DNA from: Dermanyssus gallinae
Taxonomy: Eukaryota; Arthropoda; Arachnida; Mesostigmata; Dermanyssidae
Reading direction: 5' to 3'
Assembly: GCA_003439945.1 (NCBI GenBank)
Contig: QVRM01000968.1
Location: 248,001 to 312,000 of the forward strand
Length of the DNA stretch: 64,000 bases
Part shown: positions 37,304 to 47,172 of the stretch, one piece after another
How positions within the stretch are numbered: the stretch's first letter is position 1
Layout of the letters: the number at the start of each line of letters is the position of its first letter
The notes under the pieces: model-generated
Told to the model about the DNA's origin: nothing
Database searches by the model: none
Seen by the model: only the letters and a program-made list of their open reading frames with translations
Made by a program: the position numbers and the translations under genes

Positions 37304-40300
37304 TAACATGGCAAAATACAACAAGCGAATCTGATCGAGGCCTAATCTCGCTTTCGTCTTTACTGGCCTACCAAAGCCTTAAAGAAACATACATTCCGGC
37401 AAACAAATACAGCGAGATGAGACGCGCGTCGATTAGCGCACGCGACCAAATAAATACGAAGAGCAAACCAGACCAACAAAGGAAAAATAAGAAAAAGATA
37501 AGCACCTGGTACGATGCAGGCTGTCCGTACGCGGAGCGGTGCGTGCTGGAAGAACTAGCAGTGGTTGCTGTTGTTGTGGGCACCTTTCCGCCGGTAGAGT
37601 CGAAGCTCCGGTCAAAGCTTCGATCGGAGGAGACGGGAGTAGTAACGCTTCTTTTGGACGGTCCTTCGTAGCTTTTGACGACTGCAGTCTTCGGAGTCGC
37701 GTAGTACTCTTCTAACAGCTGAGTTTGTTGCATACCACCACTACCACCGCCGCTGCCTCTTGTGTCTCTCGGGGTGTCACGTTCCGCCCGATAGGTTCTG
37801 GTTGAGGTGACCGGCGGGTTAGTGATTGATACCTTGCGACCGGAGTCGATGCTCGTGTCCAGTGGAGACCGGCCCGTGACCACGCCCGCCGAACTGGGGG
37901 GACGTTCTTGGCGGTACTCGTCGAGCGACTCGTCACTGCTCTCGTCCTCGCTGCCGCTGCTGGAGTCGATGTCCCTCTGGGATGACGACGGCGTCACTGC
38001 ACCTGTTCGGGCCGCTTTCGAAGTTGCGGTAGACGGCGACGTGTACGTCGTCGATGGCTTCTGAGCGATGGGCGGCTTGCCACCAGGTGCTGAGCCGGTC
38101 GCTGTCGCCATCCTCGAAGGAGGAACGGTCCTAGGGGCGGCTGTGGGTCGCGAGTAGAGATCGCCAGGTTGGCCCTTCGTTGGCGATGTCGGAGGTGTCG
38201 AACCAAAACTTCTCGACATCGACATTGAGTCGTTCAGACTAGATGACGAACGGTCGTGGACCGAGCTTGTCGGCTGCTTGAGAATCGACTTTGTTGGCGC
38301 ACCGGACGGTGAGTACGTGAACGCAAGACCCTTTTCCACTTTGGCCATCTCGGCCTCTGAGGCGCCCGGTGAAGTCGTCCGCTCACGGCCTGTTTCGGTA
38401 TAGGTGAAGCCCAATGGCGATTTGGTGCGCTGTTCGCGAGTCTCGTCGGGCGTTACCTCGTATATGTACTCCTTTGTGTACGGCGTGGTTTGCCTAAGGA
38501 AGCCCCCCTGCCTACCGGCTACTCCGGCCCCTCCAGGAGCTCCCTGGATGGGGCTTGAGGTCCGCTCCGGCTGTGGGGGCACTCTGGGCGCACCTCCGCT
38601 GGGTCGTGGCGTACTTGTCACGGGGTGTTCGTCCTTCAAAAGGTGCAAACTACTTAGATTCTCCTTTCTATGTAAAGCTACTGAGTGTGCTGTCAATGAA
38701 TCTGAACTACGCTCTTCTTCTAAGGTGTCCATACGCTCGGTTGATTTATCCAATTCATTTTTTACTACCTCCTGCTCCGCCAGCCCTTTCAACGGGGCTG
38801 TTGCGATGTGGCTTTCCGAATGTATGTGGCGAAGGGGCGGGCGCTGTTGAGAGCTCTTGTCCTTTTTGCGCGCACCCGTCATCATGGGATCAACAGAAAC
38901 GGTATGGGCCGGAGGCTCTTTGGCGGAAACCCTCTGCGTCACGAGACTGTCTTCAGTGTCCACACCGGCCCCCTCACTAGATTCGCTATCAGCGTTAAAG
39001 AGTTTAACTGGAGACCCAGTAACTACCACTTCCGGCTTGATGCCACTATTATTGTCGTCCTGGTAGTCATCACCAGTATAATGTACGGCCGCTGCGAGCA
39101 CGTACTCTGCCGAATCTTCCACAGAAGACCCCATTGTATCTTCGCGAAGAGGGGTTTTCTTAAGTTTGGTTAAAGTTATCCCTGAGCCGTCGTCCTTTGG
39201 TGAAATTAAATATAGTTCGGAAAGACCATAGCACAGTATACCCCGCCAGAGAGACGTTTGAAATAAACAAACATACATACATTGGACAAACGCCGCCGGA
39301 ATGTGCGGGAGCGTGCCATACACCGCCGCCATAAAGAGCACGTCATTCAAAGTATCATGCACCGCAAAGCAAATCGCGCATTGTCAATATTATTGTGTGT
39401 TATTAAATCACATGCGACAACAGCAGTCATACGCCGACATAGCACACATAATGTTGTTAATGTTTTTTAATTATTTGGTTGTGTTTGGTGTCAAGAAAGT
39501 TGCCGAAAGCCAGGCGCCGCCATACGCAAGCCAGAAGTCATTCATGCAGGAAGAGGGGGTTAGGAAAAGGAAGAAAAACACAAGCGGTTAGTTAGTTATA
39601 GTCGCCGTTATGTCATTGCTGTCATCATATGTTTCGTGACGATTGTTCAGATCGTCAAATTTATCAACAAAGTTCATTATCACGGCCACAGTCACGATTC
39701 TAAGCTACGTGAAAGTATCGAGTTATTATGATTATTACTATAACTATCATTATCGAGTTAGTGATTATTGTGATATACTGAAGAACGTCACGGCGTGGAT
39801 GTCTTCAAGCGCAAAAAATCGTCTGTACGCATTTGTTACACTATGCCAATGAGCTAGTTCAGCACTGGACGAAGAAGTCGATTGGTGATAGCTAGTTAAT
39901 TTATAATACAGGTTAGCCATAACCGACAAAAGTAAAGTAATCTCATTGGAACCTTCTCGCCCATACAACACCGTTACGACAACACCAAGTCAGTTACATT
40001 AAAAAAGATTGCCTAGCTTGGCAGGGAGCACCGTAAGCAAAAAAAAATCGCAAATATAATAAAAAAGTACTAACAACGGCTCCTAGTGAAACTTACTTGG
40101 TACAACTCGTGAGTTAGTCATTGAAAAGTGGTGCGTAAATGTTAAACGACAGCTTTAACTCGATAATCAAGAAGAACCAAATGAAGGCACATTCATATAT
40201 CACTCGGTGGGAGTGTTACAAAATCGGAGATAAGAAAGATCAAACAAAACACGGTCGCAGCGTGTCCAGCAAACTATCTTCATGTAAACAGCAGTAGAAG

Positions 40301-40622
40301 TGGGTAAGCGATTGGACGTAATAACAGCTGATGAGCCAACTTTTAGGGGGCCGACTGGAGAAGAGCACAGGTGGGTCCAACACAAAAGCCGTCAAGATAC
40401 GCAAACAACAAAACACGCAAAATATAATCACATCGATAATCACAACTGCGGACATTTCAGCTAGACCTTCACCGTTGATAGCAGAACTCAGTCAAGCCGA
40501 CACGCAAATAAGCCTCTCTCTGGGAAATATGTACCTTTGGTTCCAATAACAGGTTAATTGACAAAAAAATAGTTACGTTTTTTTCAAGGCAATTGTAAAA
40601 TTGACATCGATCTGCAAATATG

Positions 40623-40689
<67 letters not shown>

Positions 40690-43600
40690 ACCAAGTGTAC
40701 AGCAAAGAGTTAAAAACAATTGTTCTGTTGCCTCCAACCAGAGTACAGGTCACGAGCAAAACAATTTTTGCGTTTTAAAAAGACCTAGGATAAGGGAAAA
40801 TAGTGTGAGCTGTGCATGGCTAAACTTACGTCTTCAACCTGGGACCTCCTTGTAAGAGCTTCCTCGTGCTGGCTTCGACGATTAGCAGTTGTACTTGCTC
40901 CCTTTAGATCCATCGGAAGCATTACGGCCACTCCACCGACGGGCTTCTGTATAACCGCCATAATATTATAACAAATACCATCCACCGGATTACAACCACA
41001 GAAGCAAGGATACGAACCGACGCAGTTAAAAAGCTATGTTTTTATACAGTGATTTTTTCAAGGGAATGTATGATAGATATTCACAAAACAAGGAGTGCTC
41101 TGATCCAAAACCATTCATTCATTTTTGCGTGTATTTAAGCATAAATATATGCTTGCACATATTTGTGCTTAAAAAAATGCTCATTTGCATTTGTCGAACC
41201 TTGTTCCTTGCTTGTGCATCTCCGTCTGCCGCTGTGGGAGAGCTAAGCACTTCGCGCTCGAGCTGCTCTGAGGACCTGTGATCACCCACGCGATCGGCCC
41301 TGTCCATCCTTGCCATCTCCTCGCGTTCTTCGAACGTTGGTGAGGTCAATCGTTCCTGACTGCGGGAAGCACGATCTGGTTTCCTGCTCGGTAAGGTCCC
41401 CCCACCTATTGTGTGCGCACAGAAAGCAAAATAGAAAAATACGTGAAGCTCGAAATGTCACATTTACCATAACTTGCTCGCCATGTGAGCAAACTTGGGA
41501 GATACTACTCTTAAGCTATACGAACAGAGCTTGACAATAAGTACGTTTGCCAGTCAATAAGATAGGCAAATTTTATTCGACAACAGCGCGACATGAACGA
41601 AACCTTTGACATGTGTATCGAGCCGAGCCTGGAACACGCACACGTTTAGGGCTGATGTTTAAAGACAATGTTAATCTGCTTTAATAAAGACGGTGATGTA
41701 GATTAATATTGCCCGCTAGGAGTAGAGAAGGAGGTCAGAGCAGGTAGATTAAGGTCAATTGGAGGAGGATTAGGTGCCATATAAGTTGACGTAGGAGTTA
41801 GAACATCGACAGTGTATACGACTTTTGTTGGACTTTGACGAAAGACGCCGCGGTCCAACAAAACGCATAACAAGACCAGCATAGGCAATGTGAAGGCAGC
41901 TCGATCCAAGTTAAGATCAAAGTCAAAAGTCCAATGAAACGAAGATAAAAGGATGGCCAGATGGCCTTTCTAGCGTGCACTCTGCCCTCGTTTCCTTGCA
42001 CCGTTTTATAAAAACCTAGTGGCTGGACTTCACATTTACTAAAGATTCATACAGCCGGTACAACAGTGAATTACGGAAATAAAAACAATCTCCGTCAACC
42101 GTGCGCACTCGAAACTCTGTCGCCACCACGGTCATCAATTACACTCGATGACTCTGTCAGGGCTGCACGCGTGAACGTTGCGACAGCAACTATGTCGGGA
42201 TCGCCATTGTGTTCAACACCTCTATCGGCCCCAACTATGGACTCACATACATCCGCCACGACCACTGCACGTCACCAGAAGCCCGTCGCATAGCAACCAG
42301 CAAAATTAAAAAGCACGGCACACAACATCTAGTATACATACATCTCACAGTTGTTTCTGCTTGCCCTCTTTCCCGTTTTCAGACGCACTTTATGAATATA
42401 CAAGGAAGTAGCTTATACAAAAGAAGAGCCAATTCACACTATATATCTATTTCATACTTCATAACGTGGCCTCAGTATGTGATTGCAAATTTATTTCTGC
42501 GCATTTTTTTAAATGTAAAAGTAAGTCCAATAAGTTTGGTAAATACGTTAAGCGCGGATTCTACCATGCTCGATTTCGGCACAATTCACAACGAAATCGT
42601 CTAGAAAACAAACCTTAGATTTACTGATGGCTCATAAGTGATAACTAACTTGTGTGTCGGCCCGCGTTCGACACATGATTCCTCAGTGAGAAACTGCTAT
42701 GGGGGAATAACCAAGCATAATTTGAAGCGATCATACTAAATCATCATCACATTTATTTCACTCATATTGAGTATGCATATAACACTGATACTTATACTCT
42801 TGTCAGCTACTCTCGGCATGTCATTCGAGAGCGGCAGTGGAGCGATCTCTTCGTAAAGGCCAGGCAAACAGACGCATGATACTTCGTACGCGCTTGATAG
42901 CACAGTCGACAGATGCACTCTACGTTCTCCTCGTGGAAGTTCGTATTCGAACAGACCAGGTGATGATCGCCATTAACTATGTATCTGGTATAGGCGTGGC
43001 GATTGTCACATGCAAGACAAGACCAGATGTGAGAGGCACTGAAAATATCCAGGTCTCCAACTTCCCGTCGGACTTGTTCAACTTTATTTTCCCATTCCAA
43101 ATCATCGCTTTCAAATGGAACTGTATGCGATGTCTTCAACCTCAATCGAGCCATCTTAATCGCCAGTGCCCGGCCTGACATTGTGTACACAACGCGGCTC
43201 CTTATCCGCATTGGCAGCAAAGTATTCACTTCATGTACACGCCTTTCAACCAAACTAAAGTTTGCCCATGTATGGTGTCCCTATACTCTGTCAAGACCGT
43301 ACATCAGTCTTGACACGATCTTGAGGTAGAAGACTGCTGCTGCCGTCGGGACGGACAGTCGCCGGACGTCGCCGACGTCTAAAGTCATCGTACTGCATGT
43401 ACGCAGCTGAAGCGTTTCGCTACCCTGTTATACTCAAACAAAAAAAAATGGTAGACAGCGTCTCTCTTCCGCTCGTTGACAAAATAGACTAAATAACATA
43501 GGTCCAACAGAAACCCCAAAAACCTTGTACTAAAAACGACTCAGTCCTTACCTGCTGAAACTGTCCTTCCATCAGAGAGCCTATCCTTGCTGGAAGAATA

Positions 43601-46306
43601 GCTCAGCGCTGAAAAGGATGACGAGGATCGCACAATGATGATGGTTGTCATGAAGGAGTAAATCGGGACGGACACGAGGAACAGGCAGCGATGAGATCGT
43701 CACCACCATCATAATCGCCAACATCGCATTTAGCAATAAGCAACAACAGCACCACGAACAGCAACAACAACGACAACAACAACACCGACAACAACAACAC
43801 CGACAACACCGACACAAAGCGACACAAGCAAGCGTAAACGAGACGAAAAACCAATCAACAAAAGTGGCTCTGCTAATTACATGACCACCGAACACCACCA
43901 GCGATACCCAATAGGTGGAAGATGCACTGTGTGTGAGGTATACGGTAACGCCAATCAGAATGTCGCGCGATACACATGGGGCAGTGTAGAATTCGTTTTC
44001 GATTGCGTACGTGTATTTAACAAAGGCGACAAACGGCATAAGATCGAAATGCGAAAAAGTGCACAAAGTAAACATAAAAATAAATCCACTGAATAGATAA
44101 GTGCATCAAGGGCAGATAGATATAGAAGTTGGGGAAGGGGCAGGTACTTATACAATGGGGGGATGAAGGATAGGATATACAAGGTAAACGAGTGTTGATC
44201 ATAAACATGTATACCCCCCCCCCCCAAATAGAGTAGGACATATGAATCGTTTACATGTGATAAGTTAAACATCTCAAACTACACTGAGATGGCATCGACA
44301 CATCAGAGCTCGTCGTAATCGATGCACAAGACAATCATGCCAGTACGTATGTATATATATATATATATATATATATGCGTGCAAGTGTGATCAAATAAAA
44401 AGCGCAGTACGTACGGTCCATGCTCCTGGAGGAAAATCGCTTGTTGGACAGGGTCCTTTCGAATGAGGGCGGTGGTCTATTAATTTGTTGACTTCTCAGG
44501 CGCGTCTGATGCTGTGTACGGCCCGAATAGCGGAACTTGGAACCAAGCCTGGGAAGTAGCAGACGTGGCTTGGGCGGTGGCTCAGGAGACATGAGCCGAA
44601 AGAACGTATGGTGCTCAACGCATGTCTTCCACAGCCGCTTGGCTGCACGATGGTTGACCAGCTTAAAGCCGATCGTACTCTCAAACTGCTCGAACTCGCC
44701 CGGTCGAACCTTGATGTAGAAGTTGTTACGCTTATAGGATATTTTTAGAATTTTCGGCCAGGCAAAACGGTTGATACGCAGCCGATCGCGATAGACAAGC
44801 AGCCCGGACGCGCACACGCCCAGCATGATATCAACGCCCTCATAGTCTTTTGCCGGATGTAAATCCACGCCGTACATTGCCAGCTTTCGGGCGTTGTCCA
44901 AATACTGAAGTTCAGCTTCAGCCGGCGTTTGGCCCCTGAAACGTAAATTGACCACCCGCGTTATTCATCTTCGTTAGACCGACCGTAATAAACACCTCCC
45001 CACTCCCCGAAAAGAAATCCTTATAATCAGGTCAATGTTACGACAGGTAAAGCTAGGCCTGACAAAACCCGTGCTTCTTACTTACGGCGGCCTCCGAGGC
45101 GGAATTACTCTTGAGAATAGTTCGTGCTGTTAACAAGCATAGCTTAATAACCAGCCACATCAGATACTTTAACGCCTGATGATTGAGAACCTAATGGACT
45201 CCAAGGCTGAAATTTTTGGGCCAAAATTCTACAGAAATCCATCAATTCCTTCGAATGTAGGTAAATAAATTGTGTCCATGCAAAAACACATACAAATTCT
45301 TGTTGTCAAAGTGGTCAAGAAGCCGATTACCAAGATTTTTGTCAAAGCCACCATAAGTTATAATACGACAACTAACCTATGATTCAATCACCTCCAGTTA
45401 ATGTCAAATAAATGGCCGGTCAAACCTAATCAGCGCCGAACATACGTCACCCATGTACAACACTTGAACAGTATCCGACCAGCAGGTTTAAACATCAAGT
45501 TCGCAATTAGTTAGCCTTGCTTCGCTTATCAGCATATCAACAAATGTAAAAACAAGCGTTGGTTAAGCAGAAGAAGGGACAACAATAACAAACGTTATGT
45601 ATACATAGGCATATATGAGCCTCGAGTAAAGGTGCTTTTGAAAAAAAGCTTATCATGACAATTACAATACAAACATCTAACAACGTCCAAACCACCGTTT
45701 GGAGCCGCAAGAAAAGCAGCAACATTGAAAGCAGCTGAGACAAAAATCAAGGGTTGCAGAAATAAGGACAACGACAGCAATAACACCCCTAGTTGCCCTC
45801 TGTTCTAAGGAGGTGGAGCAACAGCGGTCCAAAACCCATTGACTGGCTCTGAAGGCAGCCCTCAATTCGTCTTTTGGCCTTTCCGGTCGATGACATACTT
45901 ATGTTGGCGATGCAATTCGATGACTTTCTCCTCTAACTCGGGCGTTTGGTTAGGGGCAAAGTGGCACGATGCCAAATAATTCGGCCCCATTTCGTCCGGA
46001 TCGAAATCGCCGAGCTCGGCCTGAGCGAGACACGAACCGAGCAAGGCATGCGTTACGAATGAACACGGCAGCTTGCCCGACAGTATGTCCTCGCGTACCT
46101 GCAGGCACAGCTGGTAGCGTGTGATGTCCTCCTGAAGACAAACGCATCGCGTTCGTTAGCCCAATTCACAAAATCATCCCTTATACGCATGTATGTAATA
46201 AGTTTACATGTATGTATTATGTACAAAATATAGAGCATGGCTACACATACTATATACATGATATACATTTAACATGTATAACCCTGCACATTTAATGTAC
46301 AGGGTT

Positions 46307-46351
<45 letters not shown>

Positions 46352-47129
46352 GTGCGACCCGCTAAAAAATAGGCGCCGAATTTGGTGAGACCCTGTACAT
46401 ATAAATGTACAGGGTGTCTATAGGTTAGAGCAGGAACAAACTTGCCTGTAATTGGGAGGGGTCAGGTGGATAGAACTTGACTTCGAAGTTGAGCATCCAG
46501 GGACTGGTCTTGATCTGTTTTGCAACTCGCTTATCGAGATTTATCCAGTTACGGATATTTTCCGAGTCTCTGTAGGACAGGCCAAAGTAATCCTTCTCCA
46601 ATAGATTCAGCGAGCTGCAGACCATTTCAAAAACCTGTAATAAATATAATGCAGTCATTCATTATTATCGTATCTCAGTAATAAAAAGAGTCAATTTTGG
46701 TGGAATGCATGTATATGTAATCAGACCCATTGTGCACTGCAAATTTTAAAAAACGCACTTCATTATCACTAGCTTTGGAAACAAGGGCTTAAGAGATAAG
46801 GCAAACCTCGCTGCATGTATGTGCATATATATTCTTTCTTACCGTACCAACGAATCACTCTGTACTGGTCGAGAGCGTGTGGTTAATACACACTAACCTT
46901 AACCAGAAATGTAATCATCGTTAAAACTCCGTGACTAGCTAATTTCAATACTCATCACACGTATATTGTAACTACAGTCATCGCTACCCTGTGTTTCATC
47001 AACTATTCGTTGAAAGTATTCCTTAGCTATTGTGAAACATTACTTGGTCGTTACACCGATGGGTACGACGGCTTTTCACTAACAATACTGCTATTTACTA
47101 ACTCTATTATGTCTACTTTGTGCGATTGC

Positions 47130-47172
<43 letters not shown>

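Noticed and set aside
37368..39362. Taking the whole 664-codon open frame as one protein
   Set aside because: The first and last parts are hydrophobic intron translations; splice sites at 39194 and 37506 and phase with exons 6 and 8 define the exon.
41703..41909. Minus-strand short frame with a signal-peptide-like MLVLLCVLL
   Set aside because: It starts at a TTG, its frame continues upstream without a clear Met start, and the remaining 50 residues match nothing; not enough to call a nested secreted peptide.
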